Shown here in pieces: positions 1 to 8,479 of a stretch of 22,577 bases of DNA. A program made the position numbers and the translations under genes. Position 1 is the first letter of the stretch. The number at the start of each line of letters is the position of its first letter. The stretch lies in the NCBI GenBank assembly GCA_001460835.1, contig CYKH01000266.1:1-22577 (forward strand), given 5' to 3'. The stretch is from Bodo saltans (taxonomy: Eukaryota > Euglenozoa > Kinetoplastea > Eubodonida > Bodonidae). The notes under the pieces are model-generated. The model was not told the origin of the DNA, searched no databases, and saw only the letters and a list, made by a program, of their open reading frames with translations.

Positions 1-1
1 G

Positions 2-1687
2 ATCCTAACCTCCATCCATTCTGTACGCCTCAATGGATCACGGTGGCAAAATGTGACCACGGAGGCCCAGGCAGAGGTGCTCACCGAGCTGCAAGTCGAT
101 ATTGCTAGGATTCTATTTCTTCCTCTGTCTCGTGTCACCATCAACAACATCCGCGTTGGATCGCTGATTGTAACGTACACTGTTCAGCGCAATGCCTCCC
201 AATTCTTAGCCGACGACGTTATCAACTTTCTCATCTCTGCTGCCGAATTTGTCAACACTGCGGAATTGTACTACAGCATCACCCGTGCGTCGCCTGTGGC
301 TGACCCGGTGAATGTCATCAGCACCACGACGATTGCACGATCAGGTGCAGAAGGAACGGAAGAGTCTTCGTGCAGCGGTACGTGTATTATTGCGATCGCT
401 GCGGCGTGCGGTGGAGGTGGCCTGTTGATCGTCGTGGTTTTAATCCTTCTCATTCGGCGTCGAAGACAACAAGCCGCAGAAAAAGAAGCGACAGGCGGAA
501 GCCCTGACAAGAAGGAGAAGAAGAAGAAAGACAGGAAGAAGAATGTCAACCCACGTGAAGGAACCGACGGTGCTGTTGTTGAGAACCCAATCCGGCACGA
601 GCCGTTCATCCTCCCCTCCACCTCAACAATCTTCCCGCCACTGCCTCTGGACAAAAAGAATGAGGGCGTTGGACAGTGGGGTGGTTCGGACTACGGCGAC
701 GACGACGCAGCGGCATACATCATCGATGTAGACGAGGAGCAGGAAGAGGAACGCAGCCCAGGCGGCATCGACATATTCGGTGACGCAGCGGCACGAGGCA
801 AATCAATGCCACGGTCCGACTACGAACCTTCTCAAGGTGGAGCGATGGAGCATGTTATTGTTGACATCGACGACGGGGAGGAGGATGGGGAAGGACTCGA
901 GACCGTCGCCAGCAGCAGCTACTCGGCGAATAAGCGTGTCCCACGTACGCGCGCTCCGGGGTACTACCCGTTTGTCCCTGACTACGACGACGACGATCCA
1001 CGAAACAGTTCTTCGCATTCCCCATTTGGTCAATACCCAAGAAAACCCTCCCAACGCAGCACTGCTCGCAGTGACGATGACTCATCGTCCCCAGTAGGCA
1101 TAAAGGCATCGATGCGACATTCACCAACCGCATCTGTGACGTCAGCCTCGCTGGTGTTTGAGAAGCCGCCCACGATTGTAGATCGCCGCTCGATGATCGC
1201 ACCGTTGAGACTTCCAGGAAACCCAGGACGGTACGCCCCTCCCCCAGCTGCAGCGTTTGACGGAGATCATTCGTTCCTCGTTCGAACGGCAGGTGATGTC
1301 GACACACCACGTCCTCGCCCTGCTGCTAACGATGGAGGTGAAGACACATCACGAACCACGCGGAATGTTGCGCTTCCCCATTACGCCGCGCCGATGGGCT
1401 CGTTAGCCTCGCAGTCAGCAACAACGAATCGGCCACCCACCCCACGCCGCCACACAAGCGTTTTCAATGAAAACCTTGAGGAGGTTCACGACGAGGATGA
1501 TGGCGAAGAGTATGAATGGGTGTATGAAGAATGCCCCGCGGAAGAATTCGGAGATGCGTATTTTCCGCCAGCAGCACCATCGCAGCAACAGCAACAGCAG
1601 CCGCCGACGATGAGTCAGACACAGTCGTCCTTGATACGAGGAGGGCATCCGTCAAATACAGTGCAGCGAAATCCTCTGCAGTTTTGA
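2..1687 (+). CDS. C-terminal part of a type I mucin-like surface glycoprotein with SEA-like domain (5' partial)
   Basis: The frame is open from base 2, so the gene enters from the left; the GTG at 53 lies inside a domain and is not the start. The visible 561 residues begin in a SEA-like domain (20-283) with the motif RVGSLIV (GS at 158-163). Next come a CSGTC juxtamembrane motif (371-385), one transmembrane helix (about 383-457) and a basic RRRRQQ stop-transfer. The remaining roughly 400 residues are a hydrophilic, acidic, probably disordered cytoplasmic tail. The tail has a Lys-rich stretch near 505-545, a VENPIR box (578-595), a YEWVYEEC box (starting at 1511) and a six-Gln run close to the C-terminus. 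The same order of elements in the complete gene at 2630-8479 shows they are paralogues. The missing N-terminal part should therefore be a signal peptide and Ser/Thr-rich ectodomain. Function is inferred as cell-surface coat; nothing enzymatic is visible. Confidence 0.88.
   Translation: MLTSIHSVRLNGSRWQNVTTEAQAEVLTELQVDIARILFLPLSRVTINNIRVGSLIVTYTVQRNASQFLADDVINFLISAAEFVNTAELYYSITRASPVADPVNVISTTTIARSGAEGTEESSCSGTCIIAIAAACGGGGLLIVVVLILLIRRRRQQAAEKEATGGSPDKKEKKKKDRKKNVNPREGTDGAVVENPIRHEPFILPSTSTIFPPLPLDKKNEGVGQWGGSDYGDDDAAAYIIDVDEEQEEERSPGGIDIFGDAAARGKSMPRSDYEPSQGGAMEHVIVDIDDGEEDGEGLETVASSSYSANKRVPRTRAPGYYPFVPDYDDDDPRNSSSHSPFGQYPRKPSQRSTARSDDDSSSPVGIKASMRHSPTASVTSASLVFEKPPTIVDRRSMIAPLRLPGNPGRYAPPPAAAFDGDHSFLVRTAGDVDTPRPRPAANDGGEDTSRTTRNVALPHYAAPMGSLASQSATTNRPPTPRRHTSVFNENLEEVHDEDDGEEYEWVYEECPAEEFGDAYFPPAAPSQQQQQQPPTMSQTQSSLIRGGHPSNTVQRNPLQF
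20..283 (+). other. SEA-like domain of gene 1
   Basis: The segment from SVRLNG to the ELYYSIT strand aligns by eye with the membrane-proximal domains of the other two genes. The predicted order is strand, helix (EAQAEVLTELQVDIARIL), strand (SRVTINNIRVG), strand (SLIVTYTV), helix (LADDVINFLISAA), strand. This beta-alpha-beta-beta-alpha-beta order and the Gly-Ser at the turn between the second and third strands are features of SEA modules. The domain name is an inference from pattern, not from a profile search. Confidence 0.6.
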
Positions 1688-1758
1688 TCATTTTACGTAT
1701 TTTTTTTTTTGTGAGTCCGCAGTGACTTTTGATTTTCATAGAATACGCAGAACGTAGC

Positions 1759-1831
1759 ACTTTTTCCCCCTTTCCCGTTTTTCCCTATCCTCGACCGTTA
1801 CGTTTCCCCCTTCGCCCTCTCCCTTCCCGCT
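1759..1831 (+). promoter_or_regulatory. Long polypyrimidine tract, candidate RNA-processing signal
   Basis: About 70 nt made almost entirely of C and T, interrupted by a few single purines, lies 70-145 nt after the stop codon of gene 1. In kinetoplastids a tract of this kind directs 3' end formation of the upstream transcript and splice-leader addition downstream. No clean AG acceptor follows at once, so its use for gene 2 is less likely than the tract near 2480-2516. Confidence 0.4.
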
Positions 1832-2467
1832 CAAACACTACACCTTTGGTTGAGAAGAGGTTTGCAATTCTTGATGAAGGAGTATTTTGCTTTTCCTGTG
1901 TGTGGTGTTTGTCGAATCGTTGTCATGCTCACCTTTCTTTCGTTGAGGAGTAAGTTTTTCGGGGTTCGGCACTGTTGTGCATTGATACCCATTGTGTGTG
2001 CCCTGTCCGCCCAACGAATGCTGGAAATGTTGTTCTTAGAACAAAAGAAGAAGGTTTCCAAGCGCGTTAGTGTTTTTTGGCGCCCCGTGACGCTCCTCAA
2101 GGAAATGGTGTTCTGACTCAACATCTGTTGTATTTTCCTTTTCATTTTTTTGTTTTCCTGCTCGATCCGCCCTTTTCTTGTCCATCGCGCGTTGGATGAT
2201 TCTTCGGGATCTTGTCGTTTTCAAATACGGCAGTACGACGAGCAATTAATGCGTGAGCTGGAATAAGAAATTTTCGCGTTCGACTCCTGTTGTGCCTTGA
2301 ATCAGAGTTTATTGTTCAATTTTAGTGAATTTGAGTTTTCACTCGGCGCTTCAGGGAAAAGGTCGGTGACCACCGGAGGGGCAATTTAGGTAAGGTTTTA
2401 AAGCTTGTTTAGGTTTCTGTACGTCATTTACCTTGATCCTAACGAACACACTCCGAAGTGGGTATCG

Positions 2468-2519
2468 TTCGATCCGTTCGATTTTCTATTTTCCTTTTGC
2501 TCATTTTCGATTTTTTAAG
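2468..2519 (+). promoter_or_regulatory. Candidate spliced-leader acceptor for gene 2
   Basis: A T-rich pyrimidine tract ends in TTTTTTAAG, with the AG at 2518-2519. It lies 110 nt upstream of the ATG at 2630, a normal 5' UTR length for kinetoplastid mRNAs. This is the last strong tract-plus-AG before the start codon. The assignment is inferred from composition and position only. Confidence 0.5.
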
Positions 2520-2629
2520 AGAAGTGGAAGAAGAGCACAATTTAGTTTTCACGCCTTCTACTTACATGGATCGTCGCTAGGAACTGATCAAATCTAACAT
2601 CATCAGACTGCACGCACGCACAAACGATC

Positions 2630-5600
2630 ATGGCGCAGTGCATTCACTTTCACACCGTGATCGTTGTGTTGATCATGCTCTTGTTCATTGCGGAAGAAGT
2701 ACATTCCGTTGGCGCGCACACAAAAACAGTCAGCAGAACGGAAGAACAAAGCAAGAGTGTATCATCTTCAAGCAGCTTCTCTTTTGAGCCTTCTGTTGAA
2801 GTCACCCCTTCGCGCAGTAGAAGTCAGGCATCACGCTCGAGTAGCAGAAACGCAACCATCACTCAAAGCTCTTCTCAACCAATGAAAAGTTCGTCTGTTT
2901 CTGGCACTCCACCCCCTGGAAGCTGGAGCGTTTCTTCCTCTAGTTCTAACATCAGAGCGTCCGTCACCGCAAGCTCGTCTGGAGGCGGTCTAAGCGTCAC
3001 CGACACAGCGTCTCAGCATCACACACACTCAACACGAAGTCCATCGTCCACGGAAAGTCGCGACGCCTCTAAGAGTATCTCAGGGAGCAACTCTCTTTCC
3101 ATCCGCATCCCCACATCAACGGCCTCGAATGTTGCGTCTCAGACGGTCAGCAGTTCGAATCTTCCCGCCTCGGCAACACGATCCGTCACCATCTCTAGCA
3201 GTACCTCCACGTCGCAGTCGAGCACCCGGCCAAGTGTTAGTATTTCCCGTTCCAGAGACGTGTCTATGAGCGATAGCATGACGACAACACGATCGCAAGT
3301 ATCCCGCACCGGTTCTCGAACCCTTCGATTGACGCCAACGTCATCGATTAGTGCTCCATGGTCGATGACGATCAGCAAGTCGAGGAACTCGATGACCGCC
3401 TCTGTGTCGCAAGCGCTGTCGCTCACCCGCACCACTTCAGTCTCGCGCTCCTACCCGACGCAAAGCAAAACAGATGCCACCGCCAGTGGTGGAGGGAGTT
3501 CAGTTTCTGCGACCGCCTCCGCGGGAGGTATGAGCACTAGTCATACTTCTAGCAGTACCACTTCGTTCAGCCCCTCGTTTACGATCTACCACCCGTACGT
3601 TACCCCCACCCGGTCCATCGTGCCTAGCTTCACGGAATCTTCCACCCAGAGTGCCACCGACTTCGGCTCCTCTACATTCAGTATCTCAGAATCTAAGGTA
3701 GCAAGCAACAGTTTCTCGTCGACCGCGACCGCGTCCCTCACGTTCGCCTCACCCTCTCATGATGACTCTGCCAGTCGTTCGCCTTCCAACAGCAGCTCTC
3801 CCTCTGAGTCGGATTCGCTTCTCATCACGATGTCCTACATCACTGCAACGACCACAATCTCAGACAGCAAAGAGATCACCGTCACCATCGCAAGTGGGAC
3901 TCTCTCGCACATCACCGCATCGCGTGATGCATCTTCCTCAGAAACATCGACCCCATCCCAGACCGCCTCACTTACCTACACGGGAGAGTTGACAGAATCA
4001 ACCTCCATTTCACGAACAGTTGCGTCGCCATCCATTTCGTTCTCTCCAGAAGCACGATCCATGTCAAGAACAGTGTCTGCTAACGACACTTCGTTATCGA
4101 CATCATACAGTCTATCACCTTCATCGTCGGTGTCCTCCAACATCTCGCGCACGCTCGCCACTGTGTCGGTGTCCGCATCACCGTCACCCTCCAGCGACGC
4201 TTCTAGGACCCGTAGTGCTGGAACACCAACATTCGGTAGTGTCACGCTGCTTGCAAGCGTCACGAGGCAATCGGCAACCCCTACGCTCACCGACGACAGG
4301 ACGTTTTCTTCGACGCCAACAAGGACTATTTTCGCCAAGACGCCGACGTTTTCTCTGTCGAGGGATGGGCGGACGTATTCTTTCAGCAACTCATTTCAGC
4401 AATCCGTCACGTATCGCACGCTGTCGCCAACGGCTGCCATGAGAACCGGCACCCACACCGCCTCTGTCACCCCAACAACAACGACCTCAACCACGCCAAC
4501 GGCCTCCGTACCGCCGATACCCACTCCCACGTCAACACGCACGCAAACTCCGAGCAACGACATCACAGCGACACCAGGTACTAGCAGTCCATCGTTGTCT
4601 TCTACGCAGACCATCTCAATGGCAGCGTCAAAGACGATGACCAATTCCATCCCAACGCCAACAATCTCAATCGGTACCCCCACCACTAACCTGACGGGAT
4701 CTCGGAGGAGCGCGACATTGTCTGTATCCTCAACAACCTCGGACTCCTCCACAGCATTTCCCTCGTCGAGCAGGAGCTTCACACAAGGACATTCCAATTC
4801 TGTGTCCGCCTCGCCTGCTCTATCGGCTACGGTTAAGACGTCGTCCTTTACCTTCAAACTCTCGAACTCCCTTTTCATATCCGTCACGCTGCACTCCATG
4901 TCTCCTACATCGTCGTGGTCTAACACACCAACGTTATCAGGAAATCCTTCGGATTCCGTTTCTATCAATACGACAGACTCGGAGTCCCAAGCGGTCTCGT
5001 TCACTGCGACGGCACCGTCTCCAACACGAGATGTATCTTCTTCAGCTTCGGCGGCGTCGTGGACAGGCGAGCTTTCGCAATCTGTTACGATCACGTCGCA
5101 GTTGACGCAGACCATTGAATCCAAAAGCACTTCGTACTCAATCACTAAAACTGTTACGAAAGAGTCTTCAGTGAGCACAAGCCGATCTCGAGCAACACAA
5201 AGCACCACCCGCACATGCTCTGAAGGGCACCCGTCGAGCTCAATCACGGCGTCCTCGAGTACTTCACTGACACGCAGCGCCTCTTCGACAAACTCACTCA
5301 GCGTTAGCAGGTCATCATCGTCTACTTTATCCCGCAGTGACTCTGCCGGATCGCTTACGGATGCTGCCTCTCAGTCGGAATCGAATACGCCAACGATTAC
5401 GTTAAGTGCGTCGAGGATGAGCATCACCTTCGAGGTCACATCCACAAAGTCTGCTTCGAGAACCATCGGTTCACAGACAACTTCTGCTAGTGGCGGGTAC
5501 CAAACAAAGACGGATTCGATCACATCGACGTTATCCTCATCGTTCTCGTCCGAGCCCTCACTGACTGAGCCATCGTCGAGCATAGAGCCTACTTCAACAG

Positions 5601-8479
5601 GTACAGTGACGCCCACCATCACGCCCCCTCCGACACCGACCTTTACGAATGCATCATCTGACACAATGACGTTGTCACTGACCACAGACCGTACCAAAGC
5701 GACATGGTCGGTGGCAGTATCCCCAACCCATCCATCGGTCTCAACGTCAACGACACTTGTTGTGTCTCAATCAGCAGGCAGCCTGAGCATCCCATTGACC
5801 TCAAGCAAAACGGGTTCTCTCACAACAACGATCAATTTTACAGACTCTCAGCTGGACAATAGCACGTCATCCACCTGGACGATTCATCCAACCGTTTCAT
5901 ACATGTCCCAGACAATCACGACAACATTGTCAGAGAACTCACAGACTAGTGAGATCTCCGCGTCAGACTCTAGATCACTCACGCTATCAGCGCAGTATGC
6001 CTCTGTTTCGTCGACGCATTCGCCCACGCAACAGTCATCGACAACACGTACCATCACGCCGCCACCAACCCCGTCACCCTCTTCGCAGCTGTCGATGTCT
6101 AGCACGCTGGTTCCCTCGCGAACTGCGACAATTACCCCACCGCCAACACCAACGCCAACGTTAGCGTACACCGTCTCACTGTCCGCCAGCGCTCACATCA
6201 CGCAGGCCTCAGTGTCGCTTTCACATTCCGCTAACGGCTCATCTGTGACACAGTCACATTCACCTTCCTTTGTCGCACTTTCCTCCACCGTTACGATCTC
6301 ACAGAATGGGACAGAGACAGTCATGAATTCAGAGTCGCGTGAAGGTCCCACTTTCTCGCATAGCGTCGTCGGCACCAACACATCGACACGATCCCAGCCA
6401 AGTCGCTCTGAGACGCCCTCTCAACTGGTGAACACAGGCACTGTTAGCGTGAGTCTTGTGGAGACTGTTACGGTCTCTCGGCAACTGACGTCGGCACCAT
6501 TTGCGACTCGAAGTGTGACGCCAACTCCGCATCATACAAAATCGATTGGCAGTATGTCGCTGACCCCATCGCCCACTCCATCCACGTCGGTGTTTGCCAC
6601 AAACACACAATCTCGACAGACACACACGCGCCCCTCGGCGACGTGGAGCGGTAATGGTGATGCCGGCGCCAACCATCAGCGCATATCTCAAACGATCACT
6701 GCAGATAAGACGTTGGCAACCGAAACCATCTCCGCCACCATAGCAGCCTCCGCAACGAATCCCTATCTCTCCCAATCCTCTTCAGTCACACCAACGTACG
6801 GCACAATCACCGAAACGGCCCCAACGTTCACGATCCCCTTCTACGGCACTGATGGAGACTCGACGGTAACCTCGGTCCATTCAGTTCGCCTCAATGGTAC
6901 CATGTGGAGCGACGTGACCACCGCCGCATTGCGTCCCACACTGATGGTGGAAGTGCAGTCAGACCTCGCAGATGCGTTACACTTACCATTAGATCGTATC
7001 GTTGTGAACTCCCTTCGTGTCGGTTCTCTTATTGTGGAGTTCACTGTGACACGCAACTCCTCGCAGTACCTTGCCGACAATTCGATCAATCTGCTGGTTG
7101 GTGCAAGCACGTTTGCCAGTACCGCTGTTCTGTACCACGTGGTAACAAACACGACAGACCAGATAGAAAGAATTCGTCCAGCTCCCGGAGTGACGTTAGC
7201 ATCCTCCACGCCTCCCGCAGATCCTGCGGGGGGCTGCCATGGGTCTTGCCTTGTCATTGTGGCCGCGGCATGTGGTGGAGGAGTGGCACTGTTTCTTATC
7301 GCGCTCATTATCGTCATTGCGCGTTACCGGCGACGACGACAAGCGCAAACATCATCAAACGGGGCGCCAACACGATGGTGGTGTCTCTGCTGTCCTTGTT
7401 GTTGTGGTTCACAAGAACCTGAGCGAACTGCAGAGAAAAAACGCTCTGTGACCTTTGTCGAAAACCCAATCCGACAACATAGCCCGTTCACAACAAACAA
7501 CAAAAACAGCTCTTCACCCAAGAAGCTCGCCCCCAATAAAAATACTGCCGTTGTCCCTCCCCCGACATTTCGATTCCCAGGAGCAAACCGAAACCGCTAT
7601 GTCAACGGAGTTGTCATGAAAGATTACTACTATGACCCTGAGGACTACGAAGAAAAGGATGACAAGTGCGCAGAAGATCCCTACGACTACGACGCAGGGC
7701 ACAATGGGGGCTACGATGATGCAGATTATCCCCACGCGTACATCGTTGAAAAAAAAAATCGAAACCGGTATGTAAACGCAGTTGTCATGAAAGATTACTA
7801 CTATGACCCTGAAGACTACGAAGAAAAGGATGACAAGTGTGCAGAAGATCCGTACTACGAGGAGGACACTGGGCACAATGGAGGCTACGATGATGCAGAT
7901 TATCCCCACGCGTACATCGTTGAAATCGGCGGCCACTCTATGGAAGAACAGGATGTTAGCTGGGATCGACCGCACGAAGCTTCACCGACAAAACAACACA
8001 CAAAAAGAAAACACACACGTAAGCAGCAGCACTCGCAGCGTGAGGCTCTTTATCATCATTTGCCACGTCGTCGAGCAGCTCACTACGAACCTGCAGAGCA
8101 ATACTTCGAATCGGTTTCGTCAGAGAATGAATTGGGAGACGATGATTATGAGTGGGTGTACGACGAGTGCATCCCAGCTGGCGCCTCAGCAACTATCGTC
8201 CTTGGAGAGGAATCGTTCAATACGCCGCACCTCCCACCGCCGCCACCTGCGCCTCCACGCATCGAAGGTTCGCCGACAACACTAGTAACAGCACCAGCAC
8301 GTCACCCAAGTGCTGACGTGGGACCTCCTCGACCGCAGCTAGAGTCGCTTCTGCTGCCACCGACTGGAATGCAGCCACCGAAACCGACAAAAGATGCTTC
8401 AGTCATCATGAGGATGGCGTCGTCAAGTGGCGGAGAAACGACACAACATGTTTCAGATATCGAACCGGTCTTTGAGTGA
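2630..8479 (+). CDS. Complete type I mucin-like surface glycoprotein with SEA-like domain, 1949 aa
   Basis: The start at 2630 gives a clear signal peptide (hydrophobic core VIVVLIMLLFIA, cleavage near residue 26-29). Residues about 30-1400 are dominated by Ser and Thr with scattered Pro and almost no Cys, as expected of a heavily O-glycosylated rod. A SEA-like domain follows (about 1418-1505, GSLIV at 1465-1469, with NGT and NSS sequons). Then come a CHGSC motif, a transmembrane helix (1540-1564) and the stop-transfer RYRRRR. The cytoplasmic tail has six Cys at 1585-1592, a VENPIR box (1610-1615), a duplicated Tyr/Asp-rich unit (about 1654-1765), a YEWVYDEC box (from 1840) and a Pro-rich end. 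It lies 942 nt after gene 1 and 943 nt before gene 3, same strand. Role as surface coat is inferred. The frame is uninterrupted. Confidence 0.93.
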   Translation: MAQCIHFHTVIVVLIMLLFIAEEVHSVGAHTKTVSRTEEQSKSVSSSSSFSFEPSVEVTPSRSRSQASRSSSRNATITQSSSQPMKSSSVSGTPPPGSWSVSSSSSNIRASVTASSSGGGLSVTDTASQHHTHSTRSPSSTESRDASKSISGSNSLSIRIPTSTASNVASQTVSSSNLPASATRSVTISSSTSTSQSSTRPSVSISRSRDVSMSDSMTTTRSQVSRTGSRTLRLTPTSSISAPWSMTISKSRNSMTASVSQALSLTRTTSVSRSYPTQSKTDATASGGGSSVSATASAGGMSTSHTSSSTTSFSPSFTIYHPYVTPTRSIVPSFTESSTQSATDFGSSTFSISESKVASNSFSSTATASLTFASPSHDDSASRSPSNSSSPSESDSLLITMSYITATTTISDSKEITVTIASGTLSHITASRDASSSETSTPSQTASLTYTGELTESTSISRTVASPSISFSPEARSMSRTVSANDTSLSTSYSLSPSSSVSSNISRTLATVSVSASPSPSSDASRTRSAGTPTFGSVTLLASVTRQSATPTLTDDRTFSSTPTRTIFAKTPTFSLSRDGRTYSFSNSFQQSVTYRTLSPTAAMRTGTHTASVTPTTTTSTTPTASVPPIPTPTSTRTQTPSNDITATPGTSSPSLSSTQTISMAASKTMTNSIPTPTISIGTPTTNLTGSRRSATLSVSSTTSDSSTAFPSSSRSFTQGHSNSVSASPALSATVKTSSFTFKLSNSLFISVTLHSMSPTSSWSNTPTLSGNPSDSVSINTTDSESQAVSFTATAPSPTRDVSSSASAASWTGELSQSVTITSQLTQTIESKSTSYSITKTVTKESSVSTSRSRATQSTTRTCSEGHPSSSITASSSTSLTRSASSTNSLSVSRSSSSTLSRSDSAGSLTDAASQSESNTPTITLSASRMSITFEVTSTKSASRTIGSQTTSASGGYQTKTDSITSTLSSSFSSEPSLTEPSSSIEPTSTGTVTPTITPPPTPTFTNASSDTMTLSLTTDRTKATWSVAVSPTHPSVSTSTTLVVSQSAGSLSIPLTSSKTGSLTTTINFTDSQLDNSTSSTWTIHPTVSYMSQTITTTLSENSQTSEISASDSRSLTLSAQYASVSSTHSPTQQSSTTRTITPPPTPSPSSQLSMSSTLVPSRTATITPPPTPTPTLAYTVSLSASAHITQASVSLSHSANGSSVTQSHSPSFVALSSTVTISQNGTETVMNSESREGPTFSHSVVGTNTSTRSQPSRSETPSQLVNTGTVSVSLVETVTVSRQLTSAPFATRSVTPTPHHTKSIGSMSLTPSPTPSTSVFATNTQSRQTHTRPSATWSGNGDAGANHQRISQTITADKTLATETISATIAASATNPYLSQSSSVTPTYGTITETAPTFTIPFYGTDGDSTVTSVHSVRLNGTMWSDVTTAALRPTLMVEVQSDLADALHLPLDRIVVNSLRVGSLIVEFTVTRNSSQYLADNSINLLVGASTFASTAVLYHVVTNTTDQIERIRPAPGVTLASSTPPADPAGGCHGSCLVIVAAACGGGVALFLIALIIVIARYRRRRQAQTSSNGAPTRWWCLCCPCCCGSQEPERTAEKKRSVTFVENPIRQHSPFTTNNKNSSSPKKLAPNKNTAVVPPPTFRFPGANRNRYVNGVVMKDYYYDPEDYEEKDDKCAEDPYDYDAGHNGGYDDADYPHAYIVEKKNRNRYVNAVVMKDYYYDPEDYEEKDDKCAEDPYYEEDTGHNGGYDDADYPHAYIVEIGGHSMEEQDVSWDRPHEASPTKQHTKRKHTRKQQHSQREALYHHLPRRRAAHYEPAEQYFESVSSENELGDDDYEWVYDECIPAGASATIVLGEESFNTPHLPPPPPAPPRIEGSPTTLVTAPARHPSADVGPPRPQLESLLLPPTGMQPPKPTKDASVIMRMASSSGGETTQHVSDIEPVFE
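5615..6151 (+). repeat. Three dispersed TITPPPTP-type motifs in gene 2 ectodomain
   Basis: The eight-residue motif TITPPPTP is encoded at 5615-5638, 6050-6073 and 6128-6151. It stands out from the surrounding Ser/Thr-rich sequence as the most Pro-dense part of the ectodomain. Codon choices differ among the three copies, so they are not very recent duplicates. Such motifs would form extended polyproline-type segments between glycosylated stretches. Confidence 0.7.
6881..7140 (+). other. SEA-like domain of gene 2
   Basis: This region encodes residues about 1418-1504. It opens with SVRLNGTMW, then a helix-like stretch (LMVEVQSDLADALHL), strands RIVVNSLRVG and SLIVEFTVTRN, a helix-like stretch around LADNSINLLVGA, and a final strand TAVLYHVV. 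Gly1465-Ser1466 (7022-7027) sits where SEA modules that self-cleave carry Gly-Ser followed by hydrophobic residues. The position next to the membrane matches MUC1-type mucins. The name is inferred from pattern. Confidence 0.62.
7589..7924 (+). repeat. In-frame tandem duplication in gene 2 cytoplasmic tail
   Basis: Two copies of a 54-55 residue unit begin RNRYVN and end AYIVE, at 7589-7750 and 7760-7924. They are joined by the codons for Lys-Lys-Asn within an A-rich run. The units are dense in Tyr and Asp (DYYYDPEDYEE). Copy 2 has one extra codon and a few substitutions. The start-to-start period is 171 nt, a multiple of three, so the frame is kept. Confidence 0.95.

Larger units (their letters stand above)
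1688..2629. other. Spacer between genes 1 and 2 (3' UTR, pyrimidine tracts, 5' UTR)
   Basis: This stretch of 942 nt has no credible coding sequence; the short open frames in it have no family features. It has an 11-T run at 1700-1710 just after the stop of gene 1, a long C/T-rich tract at about 1759-1831, and a second pyrimidine-rich tract at about 2468-2516 that ends in AG. In kinetoplastids such tracts couple polyadenylation of the upstream mRNA to trans-splicing of the downstream one. I see no TATA box, tRNA, snoRNA or repeat here. Confidence 0.7.

Noticed and set aside
53-55. GTG as the start codon of gene 1
   Set aside because: The frame is open back to base 2 and the upstream codons (SVRLNGSRW) match the beginning of the same domain in gene 2, so the gene is simply cut by the window.
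543-1760. Short overlapping open frames in other phases inside gene 1 and the spacers
   Set aside because: They are low-complexity shadows or lie in pyrimidine-rich spacers, with no family features.
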